Shown here in pieces: positions 45,640-58,199 of a stretch of 64,000 bases of DNA. Position 1 is the first letter of the stretch, and each line of letters opens with the position of its first letter. Made by a program: the position numbers and the translations under genes. The notes beneath the pieces were generated by a model. That model saw only the letters and a program-made list of their open reading frames with translations, had not been told where the DNA came from and did not search any database. This stretch comes from Laguncularia racemosa (taxonomy: Eukaryota > Streptophyta > Magnoliopsida > Myrtales > Combretaceae): NCBI GenBank assembly GCA_037954665.1, contig JBBMOL010000118.1, positions 1,860,001 to 1,924,000 of the forward strand. The letters are read 5' to 3'.

Positions 45640-47240
45640 TCCCCATCTAATGAAAAAGCAACCTTGTCCGCAAGGTTGAGATTAAGGTACCGTTGGAGGA
45701 AAGAGTCCCAATCCATCTAATAAGTGTCCTTTGTTTGTAATCCCCACCATTAGACCAAAACCTACTAGACAGAACAACCTAGTCGAATGATAACCTTAGT
45801 ACCCACAATAGAAAGGGGCTTGAGAACAGGATGATTCCTTACAACGTCAATAGGCAAGTCTAAAGTAGGAACTTGAGACCCATAAGCCTTTTTGAGCATT
45901 AATACGTGTAAAACATTATGAATTTTACAAGAAGGAGGCAACTCCACTTCATAAGCACTTGCTCCAATCTTCCTCAAAACTTTATAAGGCCTATAAAACC
46001 ATTGGGACAATTTGTGAAAACTAGTCTAAGACAAAGAAATTTATCAATAAGGATGTAGTTTCACAAAGACTAGATCCCCCAGTTGAAATCCCAAATCAGT
46101 ATGGTGCTTGTCTACTAATGTCTTCATCCCTTATTGTCTACCCAATAAATGATCCTTTAACAGGTTTAATGCCTCATCCTTATTCTTCAAGTCTCTATCC
46201 ACTTCCCCCACTAGTGATGAGCCCCTAATGTAGGAAGCTATGGTTGGAGGTGATTGACCATAGACTACTTCAAATAAAGTAGTATTTGCCTCAGTATGAA
46301 AAGAAGTATTATATGCAAATTTTGCCCAAGGAAGGAATTTGACCCAGTCCCTCGGTTTGTCCATCACATACATACGTAAATATTGTTGAATGGTCTGATT
46401 CAACACCTCTATTTGCCCATCCGATTGAGAGTGATAAGCACTAATATAGTGCAAACGAGTGCCACTGAGTCTAAAAAGTTCCTTTCGAAATTGGTTGAAA
46501 ATCTAGTAGGAGTTTGAGTTAAATACTTGAGTTGTTGACATTCCACACAAGTTCAAACAAACTCCTCGACTTATGTACGCATACCATCTAAAAAAAAAAA
46601 AAACCAGTTGTAATCCCTTTATAGGTTTCAATACACCAAAGTGACTTACCCAAGGAGCATTATGAAAATCCTTAAGAATAGACGGAATAAAGGAAGACTG
46701 GAGGGCAAAAAATAACTAAGTATGGAAAAACAAAAGTTCATTTTTCCAATAAAGTGGCCACCTCAAAGGATGTCCCTTAATCATATTAGAAATAATACCT
46801 TTGAACTCAGGCAAATGTAGGTATTCATGTTTCAATGAATCTACAAGGAAAATAGAGAAAGATGAGAAAGCCATATATTGAGAAATACCCTCGTGTTGTC
46901 AAGAAAGAGTATCAGCAACAATGTTATCAGTCCATTTCTTATAAACAATAGTGTAACTATAACTTAAAAGCTTAGCTAAGTACTTTTGTTGCTCAGGTGT
47001 CTGTATGACCTAAGTTAACAACTCTTTAATACTATGCTGATTTGCACGAATAAGAAAATGTGAGCCCAAAAGCCTCCACTTCTAAACTACTTCCACAATA
47101 ACATGTAATTCCCAAGCATAAGTGGAAGCTTGACATAAGTGAGGAGGAAATTTCTTACTAAAGAAGGCAATAGGATGAGTCCCCTATAACAATACTACTC
47201 CTAAACTCGATCCTAAGGAATCGGTCTCAACAATAAATTA
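45640..47240 (-). pseudogene. Integrase with chromodomain-like tail
   Basis: The open stretch 46131-46454 starts ISAYHSQSDGQIEVLNQTIQ (integrase Glu motif, intact) and continues PWAKFAYNTSFHTEANTTLF and EVVYGQSPP. The open stretch 45765-46010 reads SQWFYRPYKVLRKIGASAYE, then VELPPSCKIHNVLHVLMLKK, the GPF/GPY-type tail with Tyr for Gly-Pro. The zinc finger and first Asp motifs further right (46500-47000) are heavily broken. Confidence 0.88.
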
Positions 47241-48300
47241 CTTTGAAAAACCATGCAAAACTAGAATTGGAGCCAAAAGTAAGGGTGTTTTGAGTCTCTC
47301 AAAAGCATCTATAGCTACATTAGACCAAAGAAATTTGTCCTTCTTTAAGAGATTAGTGAGGGGTATAGCAATAGAAGCATACCCCTTAATAAAATGGCGA
47401 TAGTAACCCGATAAACCTAAAAACACCCTCAGCTACTTCTATGTTGATGATATGGGCCAAGTTAAAACAACAACAACTTTGGATAGATTTGGTCTCACCT
47501 CATCCTTAGAGACAAAATGTCTTAAATAGTCAATAGAAGACTATCTAAAATAACACTTAGACTCCTTCAAAAAGAAAGTGTCAACAGCCATAACTTGTAA
47601 CACTTGTGTAAGATGCTCAACGTAAGAAACCATGGATTTATTATAAACCAGAATATTATAAAAAAATAATAATAAACTGCCATAGAAAAGGATTAAAAAT
47701 CTTATTCATAATGGCTTGAAATGTGGCTAGGGCATTGCTTAAACCGAAAGGTGTGACAAAAAATTCATAATGACCCTTGTGTGTTTGAAAAGTAGTATTT
47801 GAAATGTCATACAGATGCATACGAATTTGATGATATCTGAAACGCACCAAAAAGCTCATCTAATAGCTCATCAATAGTGGGAATAAGGAATTTGTCCTTA
47901 ATGCTGATTTGATTGAGTGCCCGATAATCAATGCAAAAACTCTAACTCCCATCCTTTTTCTCGACAAGTAAAACTAGAGAGGAAAAATGGCTTGTGTTAT
48001 ACTAAATAGTTCCTTGATTCAACATGTCTTTAACTTGCTACTCTATCTCATTTCTTTTTTGAAAATGAGAGTAACGATAAGGCTTGACATTAATAGGAGA
48101 AGTGCCTAATGCAAGGTAGATGCAATGTAAATATCACAATGTGGTGGTAATGATGATGGAGATTCAAAAACCTGATGGAATCTACCTAATACCTTAGATA
48201 TAAGAGGATTGATGGCAATTTCTTGAATACAAGAACTGGGACTCACTTCCTAAACCATCAAGTGATAAAAAGATGCTAACACATCTATCTTAACCAGTCT
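47238..48300 (-). pseudogene. Reverse transcriptase and RNase H start of the third gypsy element
   Basis: The open stretch 47656-47859 reads FRYHQIRMHLYDISNTTFQT, HKGHYEFFVTPFGLSNALAT and FQAIMNKIFNP. The catalytic box at about 47645-47680 reads FF-YN-ILVY after a one-base shift, so both Asp of the xDD box are lost. The stretch 47238-47426 (MFLGLSGYYRHFIKGYASIA then PLTNLLKKD) is the RT thumb and connection. Confidence 0.88.
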
Positions 48301-49160
48301 CCATAATTGATGATGAGAGATTTAGCTGAACGAACACAATAAATCCCCATGTAATGTAACCTCAATCCCATTGCACAAGAATCATCAACCAAAGAGTCAA
48401 AAGAATTCAAAAGAAGAACAACATCAACCCCTTAATCATCATCTAAAACCTCCTAGTCCTCATAAAGTAAGGACAAGAATTTAGCTTTGCATTTGTGATT
48501 ATGATGGAATTTTTCATTGCAGTTAAAACATAAGCCCTTCTCTTGACGGATTTGCATTTCCTAAGCCACAAGCTTGCGGATCGAAATTTAGGAAGAAGAA
48601 AAAGAAGAAGAAGAAGAAAAAGGAGGATTTGGTTTAGAAAATTGCAAGGTAGAGTTTTTACTAAGGATAAGAGGAGGAGGAAAGGTATAACGAAGTAGAA
48701 ATTGCTCTTGAAATTTGGCTTCATATTGTCTTGCCAATCATATAGCATGCATGAGAGAATTGGGCTTAGCAATTTGTACATCATGGCAAATGTTAGTCTT
48801 CAATTTAGAAACAAAGCAACTTATAAGGAAAGATTCTAAAAACCTAACAATGCAATTAGAAAGTGATTCAAACTTAGTTTGATAATTCGAAACTCAACGA
48901 GATTGCACTAACTTGAAAAGCAATCTCTAGATGTCCTCATACTTCGATGGACCAAAACGAATCTCCAAAGCCTTGGTAAAAGCTAACCAAGAGGAGAGCT
49001 GGTTTGTTGTGAAACATTTACTTGTACCACTGTAACACTGGTCCCTTTAAAGCAAAAGAAGTAATCGTTAACCGTTGACAATTGGGAATCTTGTGGAATT
49101 TAAAAACTGGAAAATCCACCCAAGAGGATCTTGGCCTAAAAACTTTAAGATCCCCAGTTT
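48301..49160 (-). pseudogene. gag (second part) with zinc knuckle
   Basis: On the minus strand, GQDPLGWIFQFLNF near 49130, QLSSWLAFTKALEIRFGPS near 48960-49010, and a Ser-rich linker lead to an intact zinc knuckle CFNCNEKFHHNHKC (C-x2-C-x4-H-x4-C) near 48495-48540. The first part of gag lies beyond the solo LTR at 51164-51437. Confidence 0.88.
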
Positions 49161-51163
49161 GATGCTATCGAGTCTAATTTTTTTATTTTCCATTCCTAAG
49201 CCGATCTATATTAGACCTTATGCTCATCTAATATAGACCCTTGACTTGAATTAGGAATTTCATTTTTATTTTGGAGTCGCCACCCAACTATGGTTGAGAA
49301 AGATTGAATTAGGACTAATTAAGCAGATTAATCCTAATTTGTACCACTAGTCAACGAGATTTCCTCTTTTCGTTTTTGTAAAAGAGGAAATGGAAAACCA
49401 GAGTTTCTGAATTCGGAGGCTAACCTATTAAAACCTTAAAGTTATCACCCTATTCTCCTGAAATCTAAACCTTACCCAAATGTCTTTTATTTTATTTTTA
49501 TTGTCTTTTTATTGTGTTTTTTAGTAACTTATCTTAAGAAAATGATTTTTTATTCTTTTTAGAGTTGCCCCAAATGGGTGCTTACGTACCTACTATTCAG
49601 GATCAAACGGGTCGTAGTTTGCTTTTCCTGAAAAACTTTAATGTGTTTGTGAATTTTAATTATGAAATCACTTTTGGTTTACGTTCTTATCATTTTAGTA
49701 TTTTTTTCCGGAAAAATCTAAGCCTAAGTTTGATCATTTGATTTTTTTGAAAAATAATAATTATTTTAAGGAAAAAAAAACCAATTTTAAATTTATTTAA
49801 GAAAAGGATTTTTCTAAGTGATAAAAAAAATTATTTCCCTATTTTTCAACTCACCTCTATTATTATACGTTTTTATTAATTTTTATAATTTTTATTAATT
49901 TTTTATTAATAAGTTTTTTCTTATATTATTTATCTATCATAAACTAAAAATCTAAATTTTATCATTTTTTCATTATTTTTTCATTTTTTTATTTATTTTA
50001 CCATTATTTATTATTATTTTTATTTAATTTCTATTATTCATCCTAAATTAAATCCTATAAAAAAACTAATCTAAATTCTAATACTTTTATATTTTTTTGA
50101 ATTATAAATAACAAATAGATAAATAAATAAATTCAAAAAAAAAATAAAATAACTAAACAAACAAATAATAAATAAAAAATACAAAAATCCGACTTACTTA
50201 GATCCGGGTCGATGCGTGGGTCAGGTTGGTCGGTCACGGCAGTTGGAGGCGTTCGTTGATGGCGTTCCAACGGCCTTTTGAGGAGGTTGATGTGTCGTTT
50301 TCTAGGTTTTCTAGGGTGAGGAACTCAATTGTGGTGGTGGATTGCTCCAAAAATGCCTCCTGGTGGCGGTTCGAGGCTTAATCGGCAGTCACAGCTTGGG
50401 GAACTCCAGCGAAGCTTCGATTTCTCTCCTTTTCTCTCTTTTTCTCACTTTTGATCTGTGCTCCTACTTCCTCCCTTCCTTCTCTATTTATAGGCGTAAG
50501 AAATCAAGTTGGATAAGCTCGGATTTCCTCTGATTGAGGCAAATCGGATTTCGGTTGAAAAACCCATCTCCGATTTGTGTAAATCCTTCAATTTATTGCG
50601 ATTTGATTCCAATTGAATGATGTTTATCCTATTTCAATTAAAGATCTGTTGGATTTGTGCAAAAAATCGAATCAAAACGGTCGAAATTCGATTTTTCCCC
50701 GCCGACGACGATCTCGGACGAAGGTTGAAGAAGGTCACGCGCTCGGCATGTGCGTTCGTTCCAGCCAATCAGCTGCTGACACGTGTCCCAAGCGAGAAAA
50801 AAAAATTGCAAAATGCGAAATCTGCCTCCCCCGCATTTCAAACTTGTGACCGAGCCCCTTCCCCTGTGCCTTAGGCCATGGTTCAGACCAGCTGGGCTAG
50901 CCCACTTACTCGTTTTTTTTTTTTTCGTAATTTGCATATATGCAATGCGATTTTTTATTATTTTTGTATTTTTTGAAATTCCAAAAATTTGTAAAAATTA
51001 TTTAATCCCTTTTGTTACTATTTCTACAATTATTTTCCAAAATTGATGTATTTTTCCTATTTATTTTATTTTTTGAATATTTTTCCTATTTTTGCTAAAT
51101 TAGAAAAAAATGGAAAAAATTGATAATTGATTATTAGGGCAAAAATGAGGTGTTTACAGATGC
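49161..51163 (-). repeat. Solo LTR with perfect 5-bp target duplication inside gag
   Basis: The LTR proper is 49166-51158 (1993 bp) on the minus strand, starting TGTAAACACCTCATTTTTGC and ending TTAGACTCGATA (terminal CA changed to TA). The flanks 49161-49165 and 51159-51163 are both GATGC. No primer site, gag or pol of its own is attached, so it results from LTR-LTR recombination. TATA box at 50485-50492. Same family as 31840-33540 and 27330-27651. Confidence 0.95.
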
Positions 51164-51437
51164 CCTTCAAGAGAGTATCATTAACGGAAAGAGAAGAATC
51201 CATGCATAAAGAAGGATCACCAAGAGTAGTTGACCTTATCGGTAAAGTAGAAGAAGTTGATGGTTGATGATGCGGCAATTCAAGATTATCTACGCGAGTA
51301 GCCAAACATTGTAATTGAGAAGTAATGGCTATCAAAGAATACTCCACACCTTGAGCACTTTGTTGCATTGTGACAAACATGCTTTTGATGGCATATATGT
51401 TTGTGGACTGAGAAGAAGACCGTAATTTTAGCACCAT
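51164..51437 (-). pseudogene. gag N-terminal part of the third gypsy element
   Basis: The open frame from 51437 starts MVLKLRSSSQSTNIYAIKSM and includes AITSQLQCLATRVDNLELP, a coiled-coil-like stretch typical of this gag type. It stops at the solo LTR and continues at 49160. Confidence 0.85.
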
Positions 51438-51459
51438 GGAGAAAACAAGAGCTCCAAAT

Positions 51460-51968
51460 TATTTAGGCCTAACTACTGACTTAAGCCTAACCCCTTAATG
51501 TGAGAATATAAAAACTCCTCGGAACCCTTTAGAAACCCTATTTGCCTTCTCGGTCAGTCTCACCTCTTTTCTTAAACACTCGTTATCTCTTTATCGAATT
51601 AGGGTTTGTAATTTTATGTTACTAACTATTTCTCTTCTTTGTGTTTTGGTAGGGGAAATGTAACTTAGACTACTTCGAATGAGTCTCGACTCGTAAATCA
51701 AGAACTTTGTGGAAAGTAAGAATGATTCTATTCCCTTTTCTTTCTTGTATTTATATGAAAATCTCATACAACTGTTTTTCATTTGTATTTTTGTTATTTT
51801 GTTAATCTTTTCTCTGTACTATGCTAGAAGTTGTTATATCTATTCTGGTTTGGCTATACTATGCTAAAGACTTTTTATACTGAGTTATCTTGTATTTTGT
51901 GTGATGTTACTAAGTAATCTTCATGCCACTTTAGGGTCTTCATATGTCGACCTCTTCATGTTACAACA
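51460..51968 (-). repeat. 5' LTR of the third gypsy element
   Basis: 509 bp, collinear with 45100-45636. The coding-strand start is TGTTGTAACATGAAGAGG. The internal side is followed by TTTGGAGCTCTTGTTTTC, the probable primer site, which differs from the tRNA-Met type of the other elements. Confidence 0.9.
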
Positions 51969-51973
51969 TTATC

Positions 51974-53879
51974 TACCATCCATGCATATTTTTAATATTT
52001 TGTGAAAGAAGAGCACCTTAAAGAGTTTAAATGATGTTCTAGAGTTGATTAGAAAATAAGATAAAAGTTGCTAAGTACTATTACAATTTTATGCTTTTTG
52101 TTTATATTTTGCATTTATTATTTTTTTAAAGTGAGTATTTCTATTCTTTTTTGCATGATATGATATAAACAGCTATATGAAAGTTAGTAGGAAAATTATG
52201 AAATCAATTGAGCATCACTTACAAAGTAGATAACTTGTACCCTAAGTGGATAATAGCATTTGTTATTGGGATGTATCATCTTGTTTTTACAATGTTGTTA
52301 ATAATTTTATTTCTAAAAGATTTAGTTCTAAAATTTTTCTATTAAGATCTGCTGTGGTATAAGAGATTTTTATCTAACTTAATTATGGTTTTACTATAAT
52401 CTTTATTGTGATTGTTCTTAAAATCACTCTTTTACTATTGATAGGAAGATAAATATTATATAGGTGATTAGATAATGGGCATGTAATAATGTTTGCTAAC
52501 ATTTTCGATGGAAAGTGTGGTCGATGGAAATAAATAGTTGCTTTCTTCCTCATATGATTGCTTTCTACTTAACGTTGTCACTTAGACCTCTAATTTCATT
52601 TGAAAAGCTTTCTTTTGACCATCTATTTAGGAAATTACTCATAAAGATTATATTTACTTTCAATAATAATATATCTATATTTCAAATATTTGCTACATAT
52701 GTAATTATTTTACTTTGCACCATCCTCTTTTAGGTCTATGATGGAATCAAAAGAATTGGAAAAAAAAAATTCTCCTAAATATATGAGAAGCAAAAAATTA
52801 GGCTTTTTTATTACATTTATCTATGTTAATAATATTTGAAGGAAAAGAATTTTTGATATACATTTAAATTTAGCAAATAACTCCATGCTTGAGAAGAAGT
52901 TATCCGAATAGATAGTTATGTGATAACTTTTTTCCTAATTTGAATTTTTAGAAATTAATTATAAAAGTATTTTTAGGTTTTTATGTAATTTTATAACTTA
53001 AAATTTTATAGACAATGAGAATAAAAATTTAACTTTTAATTCTATAACTATTTTTTATTTTTTAGATGTCTGTATTGGGTTATATACTTAAATATTATCA
53101 TTTTTAAAAAAATTACGTAAATATTATACCTGCAAAAATTATTACTAAAATAGGTTACAAAGTCACCCTTTAGTGATATTGAAAAATTTTACGTTGAAGG
53201 CGCAGACCCACCTTCAGTATAACATCAATTAATTTTTTTTCTTACAATCCTATTGAATCTTATCTTGCAAACCTATAAAGTATATAACACTATAAACCTA
53301 TAAAGAAACTGCAAACCTATAAAATTATTACAAAAGTATGTCTATAAACCTATAAAAGTGACACAGTAAATTTACACAATAATACACAGGAAAAATTTTG
53401 CACCGACGGTTTCTAATATAAATATGAATCCTTAATTCATATTTTCACATTTTTCATGTTTCAATTTCCTCTATAAACCTCACTCTCTATCATTGTTTGA
53501 AAATTTTTGTTTCCATAATTTGTATTTTACACAAGTTTTACTTTGTTTCAACGTGTGTGGAAATATCTTCATCAAGATTTTGGTACATTTTCTTAACAAA
53601 ATTTTTATTTTTGTTGCTATTGTACTACTTTGGATAAATGTAAAAAAAAAAATGTAAATATATAAACTACATAAATTTTATTAAAATAGTAGTTATTATT
53701 AATTAACTATTAATTAGTAATTAAATAATTATTAATATATAATTATTTAACATTGTAAATGAATTATGTACATATGTTATTACAATGTATTTTTGTAAAC
53801 GTAGTCATTAAATTAAGTTATTGTTAATTAACTATTAATTAGCAGTGATTAATCATTAATTAATTGGTATAAAATTAAC
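51974..53879. other. AT-rich interval without recognisable gene
   Basis: No long frame or delimited repeat. The last 250 bases contain ATTAATTA-rich sequence that leads into the satellite array. Confidence 0.5.
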
Positions 53880-55210
53880 TAGCAAAAAATTTCGTATTCA
53901 TTGCAAATGAAAAATATTTGTGTGGTTTTATAAATTTAGTCATAAATAATTCTTAATTATCCGTTAATTAGAGGTGATTGGTTATTAATATGTCATTAAT
54001 TAGTTGTTATAAAATTAATTAGTAAAAAATTTCATATTTGTTGTATATAAAAATTATTTGTATGATTTTGTAGAATTAGTTATAAAAATAGGTAGTTGTT
54101 AATTATCCATTAATTAAAGGTAATTAGTCGATAATATGTTGTTAATTAATTGGTATAAAATTAATTAGTGAAAAAATTTGTATTCATTGCAAATGAAAAA
54201 TATTTGTATGGTTTTGTAGAACTAGGCATAAAAGTAAGTAGTTGTTAATTATTTATTAATTAAATGTGATTAGTTGTTAATTAATTGTTATAAAATTAAT
54301 TAGTGAAAAATTTTGTATTTGTTGTAAAGTGAAAATAATGGTTTTGTAGAATGAGTTATAAAATTAATTGGTTATTAATTATCCGTTAATCAAATGGGAT
54401 TGCTGGTAATACATCATTAATTAATTGCTATAAAATTAATTAGTGAAAAATTTTGTATTTGTTGCAAATGTAAAATATTTGTATGGTTTTATAGAATTAA
54501 GCATAACAGTAAGTAGTTGTTAATTATCTATTAATTAAATGTGATTAATTGTTAATATGTCGTTAATTAATTGCTATAAAATTAATTAGTGAAAAATTTT
54601 GTATTTGTTGCAAAGTGAAAATATTTGTATAGTTTTATAGAATGAGTTATAAAATTAATTAGTTATTAATTATCTGTTAATCAAAAGGGATTAGTGGTTA
54701 ATACATTGTTAATTAATTGCAATAAAATTAATTAGTAAATTTTTTTGTATTTATTGCAAATGTACTATATTTGTATGGTTTTATAGAATTAAGCATAAAA
54801 GTAATTAGTTGTTAATTATATGTTAATTAAAGATGATTAGTCATTGATATGTCATTAATTAATTGTTATAAAATTAATTAGTAAAAAATTTTGTATTTGT
54901 TGCAAAGTGAAAATATTTGTATGGTTTTATAGAATAAGTTATAAAATTAATTAGTTATTAATTATCCATTAATCAAAGGGGATTAGTGGTTAATACATTG
55001 TTAATTAATTGCTATAAAAATTAGTGAAAAATTTTGTATTCGTTGTTTATATAGTTTCGTATTATTAGTCATAAAACTAAGCAATTAACATTTATTTGTT
55101 AATTAAATATGATTAGTCATTAATATATCATTAATTAATTGTTATACAATTTATTAGTGAAAAATTAAGTATTTGTTACAAAGTGAAAGTTTTTGTATGG
55201 TTTTGCATAA
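53880..55210. repeat. AT-rich satellite, about 145-bp unit in dimers
   Basis: The landmark TTTGTATGGTTTT (with variants) occurs near 53918, 54058, 54204, 54337, 54479, 54624, 54771, 54917, 55045 and 55192: ten units with spacings of 128-147 bp. Units alternate in type after the landmark: GAATTAAGCATAA at 54204 (variant), 54479 and 54771, and GAATGAGTTATAAAATTAAT at 54337, 54624 and 54917 (variant). The true period is thus a dimer of about 290 bp in the middle of the array. The edge units are more diverged. Confidence 0.9.
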
Positions 55211-55729
55211 TAGATGGAGTTTGGACCTTTCAATCCTTCAGTTTTGACTCAGTAGGCAAGTCATTGATCACAGGTTGTTTGGGATGGAGAGGTAATCAAC
55301 GTTTCACTTATCTATTAGTTTATGTTGTATTAGAAATAGGAAAACATTTCACATGTTGTTGGCATAAGATCAAGTGACCTTCACTTTTGAAGTTTGAAAC
55401 AATTTCGAAAAATTATATAAATAATTAAAGGAAATAAATAAAATAATAAATTTTTTGAAATGAAATTTTCAAATGATATTTAGTTAAATAATGAAATTAA
55501 GTTAAATTATAAATCTAGGAATTTTAAATGGAAATTTAGAGTAAAAATTTATGTTTGGAATAATTAAATTAACCTATACGTAAAATTTTGTAATAAATTG
55601 TTAAAGATATATTTTTTAAAGGTATTCCCGTACGCGTGTGGGATGTTAAAATAGGGGTATTTTTTTAATAAAATATAATTATAATGTAATATATAAATAT
55701 ACATATAAATATATATACGTAATTGTAAA
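55211..55729. other. Interval between satellite and low-complexity tract
   Basis: An open stretch runs to 55377 in the plus strand (DGVWTFQSFSFDSVGKSLIT). I do not recognise it, and at 64 codons including satellite sequence it may be chance. Confidence 0.4.
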
Positions 55730-56930
55730 AAAAAAAAAAAGTCCCATCCCCTTTCTTTTCTTTCTTTTCCCTTCTTTTATTTCCCCCCCCAGACCACCCC
55801 CCTGCTCCCTCTCTTTCTCTTTCTTCCTTTTCCTTTTTTCTTTCCTTTTCTTCTTCCTTCTGGCCATACTTCTTCCTTCTTCCCTTACTTTTTCTTTTCT
55901 CCTTCTTCTGCTATTCTTTTCTTCTCCTCTCCTTCATTTGCCTTTCCCGACCGCACTTCCCTTCCTCCCGTCGCCCCTTCCTCTCTTCCTGTTTCCTTCT
56001 TTTCCCTTTTGGCCAACCACTCAATAACGGCGGCGATGACCCTCAATAGCAACAGCAATGACAGCAATAGTGATCTTTGCAGCAATAGGGAACAATGATG
56101 ATGAGGAGGACGACAACTGCAACAACTGTGACAGCGGCAACAAACAGCAACATCCAAACCTCTGTGGTGATCTGATCTTTGGCATATATGGACGACCTGT
56201 GCAACTCCCCCTTTCTTCCTTTTTCTTCCCTGTCGTTTTCATGTTCCTTGACGCGGTGCTGTTTCCCCTCCAACTTCGACCGTAGCAGCAACAGTAACGA
56301 CAGATGCAATAATGCGATAATAGTGCCACAATGATGAGCCCGACAATAGCAACAGCTGCAACGACGACCACCACAGCGGCGACTCCGATGACAACCCCAA
56401 CTGCAACAACAAACGGCAGCCCAGCAACTACGGCCACCACAATAGCAATAATGGCGTTCGCGATAGCAGCTTGGTGTCGTGTTGCCTTGTCTCCTTTCTC
56501 GACGATGGCAAGCGACGATGATGATGGCAACCATGGTGATGAGCAGCCGCAATGACCACCATGACAGTCGCAGTAGTTCCTCGCTGGCAGCCGCGGTTAC
56601 CACCACAGCAGTAGTAGCTCAACAGCGACGGCGACAACGATGGCAGTGGTTTCCAAGTCGAGTCCATCTCGTCTCCTTCTTTGATGATGGAGGCGATGAC
56701 GGTAGCAATGTGTGGAGGAGGAAAAGAAAATGAGGAAGGAAGAGAAGGAGCCAAGGTGCATGACGGTCCAATAGTAGCGGCAAGCGATTGTAGTGGGAAA
56801 GGAGAGAAAAGAGAGAGAAAGGGAAGAAAAAGAAGAGGGAAAAGAGGAAGAAGGAAGGCCAACATAGAAGGGAAGAGAAAAGGAGGAAAAAGAAAGAGGA
56901 AAGAGGAGGCGAGTCTGTAGTGTGTATGTG
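55730..56930. repeat. Low-complexity tract: pyrimidine run, CAA/ACG-rich middle, purine run
   Basis: On the plus strand, 55740-56020 is almost pure C/T, 56030-56700 is rich in CAA, ACG, GCA and GATGATG triplets, and 56710-56925 is almost pure A/G. Overlapping open frames of 60-190 codons on both strands come from the skewed composition. I treat none as a gene. Confidence 0.8.
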
Positions 56931-58050
56931 TATTGAAAGTATGTGTGGTGAAGGGTGGCGAAATGTGCATGAGGATGTGTGTGTGTGCATGTGAAGGAAG
57001 TGGGGGTGTGTGAGAGTGTGTGGGTGTGCGTGAATGGAGGCTGTGTATGTGTGCACGTGAGTGTGTGTGGCTATGTGCGTGGATGAGAAAGATGCGTGTG
57101 TATGTGTGAATGATAGGGTGGGATGTATGAGAGTGTATGTGTGTGGAGGAAGGTGTGTATGCGTATGTGCAAGAATGAGGATGCGTATGGTGTGTATGTA
57201 GGAATGTGTGTGTATGCGTGTGTGCAAACGATGAGGTGATGTAGTGTATGTGGAATGTGTGTGTGTAAATGAAGTGTGTATATGTGTATGTGTTGGTAAT
57301 GATGTATGATGTGTATAAGGATGTGTGATGTGTGTAAGGGTGTGCGGTATGTGTATGTGGGCGTGTGGCATTTGTGTGTGTAAGGGTGTGGTGTATGCGA
57401 AATGTATGTGTAGAATGATATGTGGTGTATGCGAGAAGGGTATATGCATATGGATGGTGTGGGATGTGCAGAGTGTGTGTATATGTATGAAAGGTGTGGG
57501 GTACGTGGTACTAGTGTGTACATGGATGGTATGTGAAGTATGTAACATGTGTGTATATGTATGGAAGACATGTAGTGTGTGGGTATATATATATGTATAA
57601 GGAAGGAGTGGTATGTGTAGGCATGTATGTATGTACGTGAAATAGTGTATGGTTATGGGCATGTGTGGAAGTTGAGGATGATGTATGTGGGATATGTACG
57701 TATGAGTATGAGATGCAGTACGGAGTGTGAACATGAATGTGTGGGTATGGAAGGTGAATATAGTGTGTGCAAAGTATGTAGGTGTGTGTATTGGTGATGT
57801 AAGGTGTATATGGAGTATGTGAGTAGGTGTATGAGATAACATATGGTGTGAGTGTGTGAGTATGGATATGGGAAGTGTGTAATGTGTGTAGAGTATGAGG
57901 GCAAGTATGTATTGGGGGGGGGGGTGTAAAGTGTGTATGTATATGGATAAGAAAATGTTGGTGTGTATGTGATGTGTGGGAAAGGTTGGTGTATGTATGA
58001 TGGAAACGTGAGTGAGGATGAAAACCAGTAGAAAGTATAAGGAACTCGTA
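56931..58050. repeat. 1.1-kb degenerate GTATGTGTG-rich tract
   Basis: The plus strand is nearly free of C and built from irregular GTGTGT, GTATGT, GGTGTG and ATGTGTG words, with an 11-G run at 57914-57924. It is not a simple perfect microsatellite. The minus strand has a chance open frame of 482 codons rich in His, Thr and Tyr (56619-58067). Confidence 0.9.
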
Positions 58051-58199
58051 GGTGGAAATATCAACAAAGAAGAGAAAAAAGAAGATGATACAAACTTTTA
58101 AGGACTGTTAAATCCAGCGGGTTGTTCTACAAGTAGTTCGTTGGAAGATATTAGAGACAATTGGATAAATGAAAGGTTCAAAGACGCTTTATGGACGGG

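Larger units (their letters stand above)
45095..51973 (-). mobile_element. Third Ty3/gypsy element, inactive, with a nested solo LTR
   Basis: The element is 45100-51968, flanked by TTATT (45095-45099) and TTATC (51969-51973), a 5-bp duplication with one change. Minus-strand order: 5' LTR, gag (split by the solo LTR), RT, RNase H, integrase with a chromodomain-like tail, 3' LTR. The tail (about 45660-45760) reads VLV-WWGLQTKDT then LNLADKVAF, suggesting a Reina-like chromovirus. Stops and frameshifts are present in all parts. Confidence 0.9.

Noticed and set aside
55885..56970. Several overlapping open frames of 60-190 codons on both strands
   Set aside because: They come from pyrimidine, purine and triplet-rich low-complexity sequence. 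No frame has a recognisable motif or preferred strand.
56619..58067. A 482-codon open frame on the minus strand, rich in His, Thr, Tyr and Pro
   Set aside because: It is produced by the C-poor GT tract, whose complement has few stop codons. Other frames are open as well, and the composition repeats CACA/TACA words without any domain.
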